This document shows, in pieces, positions 7,938-18,383 of a DNA stretch of 64,000 nucleotides (position 1 is the stretch's first letter; the number at the start of each line of letters is the position of its first letter). The DNA is from Streptomyces lunaelactis (GTDB lineage Bacteria > Actinomycetota > Actinomycetes > Streptomycetales > Streptomycetaceae), in contig NZ_CP026304.1 of NCBI RefSeq assembly GCF_003054555.1, forward strand, positions 5,208,001-5,272,000. Reading direction: 5' to 3'. The position numbers and the translations under genes were made by a program. The notes below the pieces were generated by a model, which saw only the letters and a program-made list of their open reading frames with translations, did no database searches and had not been told where the DNA came from.

Positions 7938-9116
7938 TTACACCGGCCGCCCGATCAGCATCGTCGGAGCCCCCGCCACCCTCGTCAGGAACACCGTCGC
8001 CGCGTTCCGCCCCTTCGGCTTCACCTTGCGGCGCAGCTCCTCCGGCTCCACCGCCGAGCCGCGCTTCTTCACCGTGAGTACGCCGACCTCGCGTTCCCGT
8101 AGCAGCGCCTTCAACTTCTTCAGGCTGAAGGGAAGTTCATCGGTGATCTCATAGGCCGTGGCGTACGGCGTCGCCCGCAGTTCGTCCGCCGTGATGTACG
8201 CGATCGTCTCGTCGATCAGCCCGCCGTCCAGCTCCTCGGCGACCTCGGCGACCAGATGCGCGCGGATGACCGCGCCATCGGCCTCGTACAGGAAACGGCC
8301 GACCGCCCTGACCGCAGGGTCCGGCAGGCCGCGGCCGGTGAGTGTGCGCGGGCCTGGCAGGAGTGTCGCGCCGACCGTTCCCGGGCTCGTGCCGAACCAG
8401 AGCACCGCTTCCTTCACATCGCCGCCGTCCGAGATCCACTCCGCTTCGGCCTCGGCCGGGACGATCTCGTGCGGGATGCCCGGGGCGATCTTGAGGGCCG
8501 CGTGCGGGCGGGTGCGGGCCGCGGCGATCGCCCAGGACAGGGACGGGGAGTACGCCTCCGGGTCGAAGATCCTGCCCCGTCCGCCCCGCCGGGCCGGGTC
8601 CACGAACACCGCGTCGTGCGCGGCCGTGTCGATCTCCGTCACATCCGCGCAGCGGACCTCGATCAGGTCGGCCAGGCCCAGCGCATCCGCGTTCGCGTGT
8701 GCGACCTCCGCCGTCTGAGGGTCCCGGTCCACGGCCAGTACCTGGATGCCGGCCCGGGCGAGCGCGATCGCGTCGCCGCCGATGCCGCTGCAGAGGTCCG
8801 CCACGCTGCGCACGCCCAGCGCCGCGAAGCGCTCGGCGCGGTAGGCCGCGACGGAGCGGCGGGTCGCCTGCTCGACGCCGTTCGGCGTGAAGTACATCCG
8901 GTACGCGTCGTCCGCGCCGAACTTCGCCACCGCCCGCTGCCGCAGCCTCGCCTGCGCGAGTGCCGCCGTGACCAGGGCCGCCGGGTGCTCGCGGCGCAGC
9001 CGGGAGGCCACCGCCAGCTCCTGGGCGGGGTCGTAGTCCCGCAGGGTGGCGAGCAGGGCCTGGCCCTCATCGGTGAGCAGCGTCGAGAAGGGAACGAGAT
9101 CGGTCACCCGGCCCAT
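7938..9116 (-). CDS. class I SAM-dependent methyltransferase with THUMP-like domain
   Basis: 392 aa from ATG at 9116. Residues about 85-200 are the Rossmann methyltransferase core: VADLCSGIGGDAIALARAG (motif I), VLAVDRDPQTAEVA (motif II) and AVFVDPARRGGRGRIFD (motif IV, a DPAR variant of the DPPY-like catalytic loop). The C-terminal 100 residues (EITDELPFSLKKLKALLREREVGVLTVKKRGSAVEPEELRRKVK) match the THUMP-like domain attached to such enzymes. RNA is the probable substrate, by fold. Convergent with the membrane protein and divergent from the deacetylase genes. Confidence 0.85.
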   Translation of the reverse strand: MGRVTDLVPFSTLLTDEGQALLATLRDYDPAQELAVASRLRREHPAALVTAALAQARLRQRAVAKFGADDAYRMYFTPNGVEQATRRSVAAYRAERFAALGVRSVADLCSGIGGDAIALARAGIQVLAVDRDPQTAEVAHANADALGLADLIEVRCADVTEIDTAAHDAVFVDPARRGGRGRIFDPEAYSPSLSWAIAAARTRPHAALKIAPGIPHEIVPAEAEAEWISDGGDVKEAVLWFGTSPGTVGATLLPGPRTLTGRGLPDPAVRAVGRFLYEADGAVIRAHLVAEVAEELDGGLIDETIAYITADELRATPYATAYEITDELPFSLKKLKALLREREVGVLTVKKRGSAVEPEELRRKVKPKGRNAATVFLTRVAGAPTMLIGRPV

Positions 9117-9198
9117 TGTGGGCCAGGTGGGGGATGGTGCGCGTCCGGTCGCGGTGTCGGCCCGCCGTGCGGGCTCCGCGCTGACAGGATGCGGCGCC

Positions 9199-10134
9199 AT
9201 GCAGCTAGTACGACAAAAAGACAAAACCAGAGCACATCGGGGCCATGTGGTCCTGATCGCGCTCCTGGTCGCCGCGCTCGGTTCCGGCTGCGCGGCCGGA
9301 ACCTCGGGCGGTTCGGGCAGTTCGGGCGGCGCCGAACCCGCACCGGGTCAGCAGGCGAAGGAGCAGGCCGGCCCGGCCGGCGCGCTCTCCGGGTACGTGG
9401 CGAGGGTGAAGCGCGCCCAGGCGGAGCGTGCCGTCGCCGCCAAGAAGTGGGGCCTGGCGAAGACCCCGCTGGCCGCGCCCCAGCCGCCCGCCGTCAAGCC
9501 GAAGCTCACCACCCGCAAGGGCTTCGAGGCCGAGGGCGGCGAATCCCTGCCGCCCGTCTTCACCACCGTGCCGACCCGCGACAAGGTCGTCTTCCTGACG
9601 ATCGACGACGGTGCGGAGAAGGACCCCGCACTGCTGCGGATGATGAGCGAGTTGAAGATCCCGTACAGCGCCTTCCTCAGCGACTACGTGATCAACGACA
9701 ACTACGACTACTTCGAGCAGATGCAGGACCGCGGCGTCTCGCTGTACAACCACACCCTCAACCACCGCTATCTGCCCGGGCTTTCGTACGCCGAGCAGAA
9801 GCATGAGATCTGCGGCCAGCAGACCAGGCTCGAGAAGCGGTACGGGACGCGGCCGAGGCTCTTCCGGCCGCCGTACGGCAACTACAACAAGAACACGCTG
9901 CGCATCGCCCGGTCGTGCGGTGTCAAGGCCGTGCCCCTGTGGGCGTCCGAGGCGTTTCCCGATCACATGGAGTGGCGGGAGTGGGACCGGGATCTGCACC
10001 CCGGCGACATCATCCTCACCCACTTCAGGGGCCGCAAGCACTGGAAGGGCAGCATGCCCGACATGATCCGGCAGGTCATGAAGACGGTCACCGGCAAGGG
10101 CTACGCCGTGGCGAAGCTGGAGGACTACGTATGA
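9199..10134 (+). CDS. polysaccharide deacetylase family lipoprotein
   Basis: 311 aa, start ATG 9199. A lipoprotein signal peptide ends in the lipobox LGSGC (Cys about residue 34), so it should be anchored outside the membrane. NodB-type carbohydrate esterase motifs are all seen: FLTIDDGAEKD (catalytic base and metal Asp), NHTLNHRYL (metal His pair), RPPYGNYN (motif 3) and ILTHFRG (motif 5, catalytic His). Probable deacetylation of peptidoglycan or an exopolysaccharide. Its stop overlaps the start of a second deacetylase-like gene (ATGA). Confidence 0.9.
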   Translation: MQLVRQKDKTRAHRGHVVLIALLVAALGSGCAAGTSGGSGSSGGAEPAPGQQAKEQAGPAGALSGYVARVKRAQAERAVAAKKWGLAKTPLAAPQPPAVKPKLTTRKGFEAEGGESLPPVFTTVPTRDKVVFLTIDDGAEKDPALLRMMSELKIPYSAFLSDYVINDNYDYFEQMQDRGVSLYNHTLNHRYLPGLSYAEQKHEICGQQTRLEKRYGTRPRLFRPPYGNYNKNTLRIARSCGVKAVPLWASEAFPDHMEWREWDRDLHPGDIILTHFRGRKHWKGSMPDMIRQVMKTVTGKGYAVAKLEDYV

Positions 10135-10796
10135 GCGGCGCGCACCGGCTGCTGGCCGGGCTGCTGGCGGCCGGTGCGCTTCTCGCCTCGGGGCTCGTGT
10201 CGGGGTGCGCGCAGTCGGTGGACCCGATCGAGCGGCTCGGACGGAAGGCCGCGCGGCAGGTCACCCCGGGCGCGGGGGCGCCGGGGCCCGCCGCCCGCAA
10301 GCGATGGGGTCTCGCGGGGCCGCTCGCCACCGCGCCGAAGCCGCCGGCGCACAGACCCTCGATGCCGTACGTGGTGAACCGGGTGCCGACCCGTCAGAAG
10401 GTCGTCTTCCTCGCCTTCGACGACGGCGCGGAGCGCGACAGGGAGTTCCTGCGGATGACCGGCGATCTGAAGCTGCCGGTCAGCATGGTCCGTACGGCAG
10501 GCCGAACCGATCTGCGCGCCCTCTCGTACGAGGGGCAGCGCGCCGAGATCTGCGGCCGGCCCCGCGGGCACACATGGCCGCACTTCCGCCCGCCGGGCGG
10601 CGCGTACAACGCGGACACGCTGCGGGCGGCGGCCGACTGCGGGGTCCGCGCGGTGGTGCTGGGGCGGGAGTACGCGGAGGGCGAACGGCTGCGTCCGGGT
10701 GACATCGTGCTCGCGCGCAGGGAGACGACGGCACGGCTGCTGCACCGTATCCAGGAGCAGGGGTACGCGGTGGCCCGCCTGGAGGATTACGTCTGA
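10131..10796 (+). CDS. reduced deacetylase-like lipoprotein, probably inactive
   Basis: 221 aa, ATG overlaps the upstream stop by 4 bases. Signal peptide with lipobox LVSGC. It is a paralogue of the preceding protein: both share Kx[56 protein letters not shown] and the identical ending [10 protein letters not shown]. An internal block is missing, which removes the metal-binding NHTLNH motif, and the motif 5 His region is ILARRETT. It therefore lacks the residues for zinc-dependent deacetylation. Perhaps a binding partner of its neighbour. Confidence 0.85.
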   Translation: MSGAHRLLAGLLAAGALLASGLVSGCAQSVDPIERLGRKAARQVTPGAGAPGPAARKRWGLAGPLATAPKPPAHRPSMPYVVNRVPTRQKVVFLAFDDGAERDREFLRMTGDLKLPVSMVRTAGRTDLRALSYEGQRAEICGRPRGHTWPHFRPPGGAYNADTLRAAADCGVRAVVLGREYAEGERLRPGDIVLARRETTARLLHRIQEQGYAVARLEDYV

Positions 10797-10876
10797 CCGG
10801 GCTTTTGCGGCGTACGGAACCCGGGGCGCTCGCGCCGCGTTCTCATGCCGGGACCGGAGCGGCGACGCACCGCCGG

Positions 10877-10903
10877 ATTGGCACTCCGCTTGACCGAGTG
10901 CTA
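10877..10903 (+). promoter_or_regulatory. CIRCE element 1 (HrcA operator) with groES promoter
   Basis: TTGGCACTC-N9-GAGTGCTAA matches the CIRCE inverted repeat bound by HrcA. The spacer contains TTGACC, which with TAGTCT about 18 bases on gives a plausible -35/-10 pair, so HrcA would block RNA polymerase directly. Confidence 0.95.
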
Positions 10904-10924
10904 ATCGCAGTCATAGTCTCAGGT

Positions 10925-10951
10925 CTGGCACTCCCCACTGGAGAGTGCCAA
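10925..10951 (+). promoter_or_regulatory. CIRCE element 2 (HrcA operator)
   Basis: CTGGCACTC-N9-GAGTGCCAA, a second CIRCE about 21 bases beyond the first and close to the expected transcription start. Two operators ahead of groES are typical of streptomycetes and give heat-inducible control. Confidence 0.93.
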
Positions 10952-11050
10952 CATGGCGACGGGCAGATCCGGCACCCGCGACGACGGATCCACCTGGTCG
11001 CCACCTCAGACAGTTCACCCCGTGAGATCTCCGAAGGGGGAGGTCGGATC

Positions 11051-11359
11051 GTGACGACCGCCAGCTCCAAGGTTGCCATCAAGCCGCTCGAGGACCGCAT
11101 TGTGGTCCAGCCGCTCGACGCCGAGCAGACCACGGCCTCTGGCCTGGTCATCCCGGACACCGCGAAGGAGAAGCCCCAGGAGGGCGTCGTCCTTGCCGTG
11201 GGTCCGGGTCGCTTCGAGAACGGCGAGCGGCTTCCGCTCGACGTTCAGACCGGCGACGTCGTGCTGTACAGCAAGTACGGCGGCACCGAAGTCAAGTACA
11301 ACGGCGAGGAGTACCTCGTCCTCTCGGCTCGCGACGTTCTCGCGATCGTCGAGAAGTAG
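11051..11359 (+). CDS. groES: GroES co-chaperonin
   Basis: 10-kDa lid of the GroEL chamber, 102 aa, normal length. [26 protein letters not shown] contains the mobile loop that docks GroEL, and [51 protein letters not shown] is diagnostic of the family. GTG start with AGGGGGAGG 7 bases upstream; the longer reading frame to 10805 covers the CIRCE region and is not coding. Confidence 0.98.
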   Translation: MTTASSKVAIKPLEDRIVVQPLDAEQTTASGLVIPDTAKEKPQEGVVLAVGPGRFENGERLPLDVQTGDVVLYSKYGGTEVKYNGEEYLVLSARDVLAIVEK

Positions 11360-11405
11360 GTCGGGGGTCTGGGGGGTCCCCTCCCAGAAGACTCCGCACC
11401 CATAG

Positions 11406-13115
<1,710 letters not shown>

Positions 13116-13130
13116 CCTTCTGCGACGTGT

Positions 13131-13175
13131 GAAGCCCCCGTTCCCGCTGCTCAGCGGTGGGAACGGGGGCTTTTC
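13131..13175 (+). terminator. intrinsic terminator of groES-groEL1
   Basis: GAAGCCCCCGTTCCC pairs with GGGAACGGGGGCTTTTC around a 13-base loop, with a short T-run. The A/T symmetry means it could also serve the convergent gene ending at 13240. Confidence 0.92.
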
Positions 13176-13239
13176 ACGTTCTTCGGGTGAGCCGCGGGCG
13201 TGGCCTCGGCCGATCGCCGGCCTCACCCGATCGCGGAGC

Positions 13240-13935
13240 TCAGCCGATCGCGCCGAGCTGCCGCATCAGGCCCATGAGGTCCTCGTGCCACCAGCCCTCC
13301 TGGATCTTGTCGTCCTTGAACCGGAAGATCGTGGTGCCGGTCATGGTGCACTGCCTGCCCGTGGGCGCGATGCCCATGAAGTCGCCCTTGTGGGTGCCGG
13401 TCCAGGTCCACAGCGTCGCGACGTCGTCGCCCTGACAGATCTGCCTGTCCAGGTTGAACGTGAAGTCGAAGGCTGCGCGCCAGCTGCTGACATCGCTCCG
13501 GATGCCGTCGGATCCGACCACGGTCTTCGCTTCCTTCGCGATGTCGTGGTCGGCGTAGTCGGCCGCGAACACCTCGTCGATGGCGTCGAGGTTGCCCCCG
13601 ACGGCGATCTCGTGGAAGAACCGGCGGGAAGTTGCTTCGTTCAACTGTTCGTCGCGGACCACATCGAGGTCGGTGAAGGTGGGCATCCCGTCGCAGAGCG
13701 CCACCATTTCCTGGAAGATCCGGTCGGTCTCCGGCAGCTTGGAGTTCTTCATCGCCTCTTCGTACGACGGGAATTCGACGATCTCGACGAGGTGGGACCC
13801 GTCGGAGCGGTCCTTGCCGATGAGGCTGTGGGTGGCGGTGCGCTTGCCCTTGGTCTGTTCGACCCACTGGTCCATGAGACGGTCCATCTCGTCGAACCGC
13901 TCGGTCTTGCAGTCGATTATTTGTACGAACTTCAT
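13240..13935 (-). CDS. dimeric-barrel plus SnoaL-like fusion protein
   Basis: 231 aa from ATG 13935 (AGGAGG close upstream). Residues 1-100 (MKFVQIIDCKTERFDEMDRLMDQW...SLIGKDRSDGSHLVEIVEFPSYEEAMKNS) resemble an antibiotic-biosynthesis-monooxygenase-like ferredoxin fold. Residues 105-231 (RRFFHEIAVGGNLDAIDEVFAADYADHD through GTTIFRFKDDKIQEGWWHED) are a SnoaL/NTF2-type ester cyclase domain with the usual His/Asp pocket residues. No polyketide cluster surrounds it, so a small-molecule binding or detoxifying role is as likely as cyclisation. Convergent with groEL1. Confidence 0.8.
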   Translation of the reverse strand: MKFVQIIDCKTERFDEMDRLMDQWVEQTKGKRTATHSLIGKDRSDGSHLVEIVEFPSYEEAMKNSKLPETDRIFQEMVALCDGMPTFTDLDVVRDEQLNEATSRRFFHEIAVGGNLDAIDEVFAADYADHDIAKEAKTVVGSDGIRSDVSSWRAAFDFTFNLDRQICQGDDVATLWTWTGTHKGDFMGIAPTGRQCTMTGTTIFRFKDDKIQEGWWHEDLMGLMRQLGAIG

Positions 13936-14062
13936 GGTGCCTCCTGGTCTCACGGCCTGGGTGGGATGTATCCAGTTTAGTGAGATATGAGCCTTTTGCG
14001 GGTTCCGGGCCCCGGGCTGGGTGATTCAGGCGGGTGATCAGGGCCGGGCGATCAGGCCGAGA

Positions 14063-15091
14063 TCAGGCCGAGTGGTTCAGGGCGCCGGGGTGCACCGGGT
14101 CCGCGAAGGGCAGGCCGGCCGCGAACCGCTCCACCTCGGCCAGGGCCATGTCCGTCATACGGTGCAGCTCATTGCCCAGTGAGCCCGCGACATGCGGGGT
14201 CAGCAGGACGTTCGGGAGCTCGTACAACGGTGAGTCGGCGGGCGGGACTTCGGGTTCGGTGACGTCGAGTACGGCGTGCAGACGGCCCGAGACCAGCTCC
14301 TGCAGCAGCGCGTCCTCGTCGACCAGGGAGCCGCGTGAGGTGTTGATCAGGGTCGATCCGGCCTGCATCAGCGCGAGCCGGCGGGCGTCGATCATGTGCC
14401 GGGTCGACGGGAGCTCCGGCGCGTGGACCGTGATGATGTCGCTGCGGGCGCAGAGTTCGTCGAGTTCCGTGCATACGACACCGAGCGCGACCGCCTCCGC
14501 GACGTCCACATACGGGTCGTACAGCAGAACTCGCAGGTCGAAGGGGCGCAGCAGCTCGATCACACGGCGGCCGATACGGGAGGCGCCGACGATGCCCACC
14601 GTACGTCGGTAGTTGCCGGCGCTGCTCAGCTCGCGGCGCCAACTGTGGTCGGCGCGCAGTTCCTCGTACCGCTGTGCCGAGCGCAGGACGTGTTTGCCCG
14701 CGAAGAGGATCGCGGCGAGCGTGTACTCGGCGACGGGCAGGGCGTTGGCCGCGGCGACGGAGGTCACCGCGATACCGCGTTCCCAGCAGGCGTCGGTGAT
14801 GTGGTGCTTGACGGAGCCGGCGGCGTGAACGACCGCCCGCAGCCGCGGGGCCGCGTCGAGTACCTCGGCGGTGAGCGGGGGCGCGCCCCAGCAGGTCAGC
14901 AGCACATCGGCCGCGGCGAGCGCCGCCGCGACGGGGGGTGCCGGAGCGGCCAGGTCGTGGGCGATCAGGTGCGGGTCGGTGCGGGTGAGGGCGGTGAGGC
15001 GGTCGCGGTGGTGGTCGGCGAGCATATCCTCGGCGACGCCGGGGCCCATGGCGAGGAGGAGGCCGGGGCGATTGTCGGTGGCGTGGTGCAT
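14063..15091 (-). CDS. D-isomer-specific 2-hydroxyacid dehydrogenase
   Basis: 342 aa NAD-dependent dehydrogenase. The Rossmann NAD site is GIVGASRIGRRVIELL; the active site is complete with Arg in TVHAPELPSTRHMI, Glu in the segment after INTSRGSLVDEDAL, and His in TPHVAGSLGNEL. The protein also shows AYxD-like LRVLLYDPYVD for NAD selectivity. Substrate (phosphoglycerate, glyoxylate or another keto acid) cannot be told from sequence. ATG with GAGGTC upstream; monocistronic. Confidence 0.88.
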   Translation of the reverse strand: MHHATDNRPGLLLAMGPGVAEDMLADHHRDRLTALTRTDPHLIAHDLAAPAPPVAAALAAADVLLTCWGAPPLTAEVLDAAPRLRAVVHAAGSVKHHITDACWERGIAVTSVAAANALPVAEYTLAAILFAGKHVLRSAQRYEELRADHSWRRELSSAGNYRRTVGIVGASRIGRRVIELLRPFDLRVLLYDPYVDVAEAVALGVVCTELDELCARSDIITVHAPELPSTRHMIDARRLALMQAGSTLINTSRGSLVDEDALLQELVSGRLHAVLDVTEPEVPPADSPLYELPNVLLTPHVAGSLGNELHRMTDMALAEVERFAAGLPFADPVHPGALNHSA

Positions 15092-15234
15092 GGTGGAACT
15101 CGAGGTCCTCTCAGGTCGTTTGAGGTCACTCGGAAGATTGCGCGACCACCTCGTCGTCGTACGCGATCAGCGCCAGATCCCCGGGCACCGGGTCCGCCGG
15201 TCGGACGGCATCAGCAACACCCTTGCCGCAGGCC

Positions 15235-16008
15235 CTACTGCGGACCGTACTTCCGGCCTGTCCTGGACGTGATCCCGCCGAGCAGCCCGCGCGGCGCCAG
15301 CTTCACCACACCCATCAGCGCCTTGTAGCGAGGGTCCGGGACGGACAGCGTCTTCCCGTTCGCGAGATCCGCCAGCGCCGCCGACACCAGCTTGTCCGCG
15401 TCCAGCCACATCCACCCAGGGATGTTGTCCGTCCCCATCCCGGCCCGCTCGTGGAACTCCGTCCGTACGAATCCGGGGCACAGCGCCATCAGCCGTACGC
15501 CAGAGCCCGCCAGATCGCGGGCCGCGCCCTGCGTGAACTGCACGACCCACGCCTTGGAAGCGCCGTACGTCCCGCGCGGCACGAAAGCGGCCACCGACGC
15601 CACATTCACCACCCCGCCCCGCCCGCGGTCCCGCATCGTCGCCGTCGCCGCCGACGTCAGCCGCAGCACCGCCTCGCAGTGCACCTTCAGCATCATCAGC
15701 TCGTCGGCCATGGACACCTCGAGGAAGCGCCCCTTGTTGCCGAAGCCGGCGTTGTTGACCAGGAGATCCACCGGGTTCTTCCGGTCCCCGAGCCGCTTCT
15801 CGACCGCCCCGATCCCGTCGTCCTGCGACAGGTCCGCGGTCAGCACCTCGGCCTCGATGCCGTGCCGGTCGTGCAGCTCGGTGGCCTGCTCCTGCAGCCG
15901 CTTGGTGTCGCGGGCCACCAGCACCAGGTTGTGTCCCTCGGTGGCGAGTCGCCGCGCGAACGCGGCGCCGATCCCCGCGGTCGCTCCCGTAATCAGTGCA
16001 GTCGTCAT
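15235..16008 (-). CDS. SDR family oxidoreductase
   Basis: 257 aa classical short-chain dehydrogenase. N-terminal cofactor loop TGATAGIGAAFARRLA, NNAGFGNKG, catalytic Ser in NVASVAAFVPRG and Tyr-Lys in YGASKAWVV are all present; VARDTKRLQE suggests NADP preference. Start at ATG 16008, 11 bases after the multicopper oxidase stop, so it is the second gene of that operon. Substrate unknown. Confidence 0.9.
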   Translation of the reverse strand: MTTALITGATAGIGAAFARRLATEGHNLVLVARDTKRLQEQATELHDRHGIEAEVLTADLSQDDGIGAVEKRLGDRKNPVDLLVNNAGFGNKGRFLEVSMADELMMLKVHCEAVLRLTSAATATMRDRGRGGVVNVASVAAFVPRGTYGASKAWVVQFTQGAARDLAGSGVRLMALCPGFVRTEFHERAGMGTDNIPGWMWLDADKLVSAALADLANGKTLSVPDPRYKALMGVVKLAPRGLLGGITSRTGRKYGPQ

Positions 16009-16018
16009 AGGCGGCACG

Positions 16019-17533
16019 TTAGTGCCCCGTGTGTGCGTGCGGTGCACGCACCTGGCCTGCCTTCTGGCCCTTCTCCACGACCACGAACTGACCCATCATC
16101 CCCAGGTCCTCGTGGTAGAGCAGATGGCAGTGGTACATGTACGGAGTGTCAGGATCGGCCGGTCCGTCGAAGCGCATCGCGAGCTTCACGGTCATGCCGC
16201 TGGGCACGAAGACCGTGTCCTTCGCGCCGCGCAGCTCGGGCGGCGGCTCCTTGCCGTTCACCTCGAGTACGCGGAACTGCACATCGTGCACATGGAAGTT
16301 GTGCGGCACACCGTCCTCGTTGCGTACGGTCCAGGTCTCGGCCGTGCCCCGGGTGACGGTCTCGTCGATCCGGCCCATGGCCATCGGCTTGCGGTTGATG
16401 CCGGACGTCAGCAGCCCGAAGTACCGTCCGCGCACCGAGTCCTTGCCGGCCGGCACCTCCAGCTCGCCCAGCCGGCCCAGGAGCTCGGGTGAGGGGCGCA
16501 GCTTCTTGGCCGCCCGCAGTTCCAGCACGTCGAAAGTGTCGTCGCCACCGCCGAACCGCTTCTGCCAGGCGCCGCCGTAATTGTCCTGCGGGAAGCTGCG
16601 CAGCACGGTCCTCTCGCCCGGCTTCATCCGCACCACTATCTCGGCCCGCTCGCCGGGCGACAGCTGGATCCTGTCCAGCCTGTTCGCTTTCTCCAGCAGT
16701 CCGCCGTCCGTCGCAATCTGTGCGAACTCCCTGCTGTCGGAGAATCCGAAGGCGTAGACGCGCGCGGTCGAGGCGTTGAGCAGACGCAGTCGTACGAGCT
16801 CGTCGCCGACCGTCCTGTACGGGTCGAGGGTGCCGTTGACCATGGCGCGGTCCCCGAGGAAGCCGGTGTCCCGCAGCATCCCGTGCCCGTGGTCGAACTT
16901 CGCCCCGTCGAACTTCACGTCCTGCACGATGACCGGCAGATCGTCGACGCCGTACTTCTCCGGCAGCGCCAGGGCTTGCGACTTCTTGTCGTCGAGGAGG
17001 AACAGTCCAGCGAGCCCCCGCTGCACATGCTTCTCCGTCCTGCCGTGCGGATGCGGGTGGTACCAGAGGGTCGCGGCCGGCTGGTCGACGGTCCACTTCG
17101 GCTTCCAGGTCGCACCGGGAGCGACCATCTGGTGCGGGCCGCCGTCCATCTTCGCGGGCAGATGCATCCCGTGCCAGTGCACGGTGGACGCCTCGCCCAG
17201 CGTGTTCCTGACCTTCACCTCGACCTTCTCACCGCGCTTCGCGCGCAGCGTCGGCCCGAGGTAGTCCTGGCTGAAGCCCCAGGTCGGCGTCTTGTGCCGG
17301 GCTCTGAACTCCTTCTCCCCGGCCCGCATGGTCAGTTCGAAGAGACGCGTCCCATCGCTCTTCACCGTCGACTTCGCGAGCGGCGGTACGGCCAGCTCTC
17401 TGCTGAACTCCGTCGAGCCGACCGTGGACACCTTGGCGTTGGAGTAGAGGTACAGAGCACCGCCGCCGAGTGCGAGGCCGACGACGACGGCCACCGTCGT
17501 CAGGACGATGAGGACGCGCTTCAGGCGAGACAT
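16019..17533 (-). CDS. multicopper oxidase, membrane-anchored
   Basis: 504 aa. One N-terminal membrane helix (VLIVLTTVAVVVGLALGGGALYLY) then three cupredoxin domains. All four copper motifs are present: HWHGMH, WYHPHPHG, HNFHVHDVQF, and the C-terminal HCHLLYHEDLGMM, where Cys and flanking His carry T1 copper and Met is the axial ligand. YCVDDL-like inserts place it near bilirubin oxidase/CotA/CueO-type enzymes. It probably oxidises phenols or metals (copper or manganese) outside the membrane. The His-rich end HAHTGH is additional. Confidence 0.92.
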   Translation of the reverse strand: MSRLKRVLIVLTTVAVVVGLALGGGALYLYSNAKVSTVGSTEFSRELAVPPLAKSTVKSDGTRLFELTMRAGEKEFRARHKTPTWGFSQDYLGPTLRAKRGEKVEVKVRNTLGEASTVHWHGMHLPAKMDGGPHQMVAPGATWKPKWTVDQPAATLWYHPHPHGRTEKHVQRGLAGLFLLDDKKSQALALPEKYGVDDLPVIVQDVKFDGAKFDHGHGMLRDTGFLGDRAMVNGTLDPYRTVGDELVRLRLLNASTARVYAFGFSDSREFAQIATDGGLLEKANRLDRIQLSPGERAEIVVRMKPGERTVLRSFPQDNYGGAWQKRFGGGDDTFDVLELRAAKKLRPSPELLGRLGELEVPAGKDSVRGRYFGLLTSGINRKPMAMGRIDETVTRGTAETWTVRNEDGVPHNFHVHDVQFRVLEVNGKEPPPELRGAKDTVFVPSGMTVKLAMRFDGPADPDTPYMYHCHLLYHEDLGMMGQFVVVEKGQKAGQVRAPHAHTGH

Positions 17534-17626
17534 ACAACGAGCGTTCCGTGGAGCGCTCGAGGCGGCATCGGGGACGGACCCCCAGCCGCCCCCCAATCAA
17601 TCTCCCTGCTCTCTCAGGGATTTCCC

Positions 17627-18304
17627 CTATGTCCCCTGCGCGCCATGCTTGGCGACGTACTCGCGGGCCTCCCGCAGCTGCTGGGGGTGGAGCGCCTCAC
17701 CCGCGGCGAGCAGGCGCGGCAGCAGCGTCCGCTCGATGGTCCCGGCCCGGAACGACAGCCCGACCGTGACGTCGTGATCCGGCCGGTGCACGATCTCGAT
17801 CGCGTCACCCGCGCGGATCTCGCCGGGCTCGATGACCCGCAGATACGCCCCCGGGGCGCCGTTCTCCGTGAAGCGCCTGACCCACTGCTTCTCGCCCAGC
17901 CAGCTCGCGAACGTACGACACGGGACGCGGCCGCTCGTCACCTCGAGCACCAGGTCGGGGCCTATCCGCCAGCGCTCGCCGATCTTCGCCCCGTTCACAT
18001 CGAGCCCGCTCGTCGTGAGGTTCTCCCCGAAGGTGCCATTGCTGATGGGCCGTCCCAACTCCCGCTCCCAGAAGTCGAGATCCTCGCGCGCGAAGGCGTA
18101 GACGGCCTGGTCCGTCCCGCCGTGGTGCCGCAGATCGCAGACCGTGTCCCCGACGACGCCGCTGCCTCCCTCGCCCTTGGGGCCGGGCTCCACCACCCGT
18201 ACGGCCCCCTCGGCCGGCTGTTTGTCGATGGCGGTCGCGCCGCTCAGGGAGTCGGTGTAGTCGACGGTCTTCGGCCGTCCCACATTCACGGTCAGAAGCT
18301 TCAT
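17627..18304 (-). CDS. MOSC domain protein
   Basis: 225 aa MOSC (molybdenum cofactor sulfurase C-terminal) protein of the YiiM-like group. Core elements: VGDTVCDLRHHGGTDQAVYAFAREDLDFWE, NGTFGENLTTSGLDVN, and RVPCRTFASWLGE with the conserved Cys that carries sulfur or ligates Mo. Such single-domain proteins help reduce N-hydroxylated compounds or deliver Moco sulfur. ATG 18304; divergent from the LysR-type gene, suggesting it may be the regulated target. Confidence 0.88.
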   Translation of the reverse strand: MKLLTVNVGRPKTVDYTDSLSGATAIDKQPAEGAVRVVEPGPKGEGGSGVVGDTVCDLRHHGGTDQAVYAFAREDLDFWERELGRPISNGTFGENLTTSGLDVNGAKIGERWRIGPDLVLEVTSGRVPCRTFASWLGEKQWVRRFTENGAPGAYLRVIEPGEIRAGDAIEIVHRPDHDVTVGLSFRAGTIERTLLPRLLAAGEALHPQQLREAREYVAKHGAQGT

Positions 18305-18383
18305 GGATCTCACGCTACCCCCAGCTCTCAAACGATCCATCCAATTATTAGCCTTCCCTCCAAGCGTCCCTTATATTCAAAAG

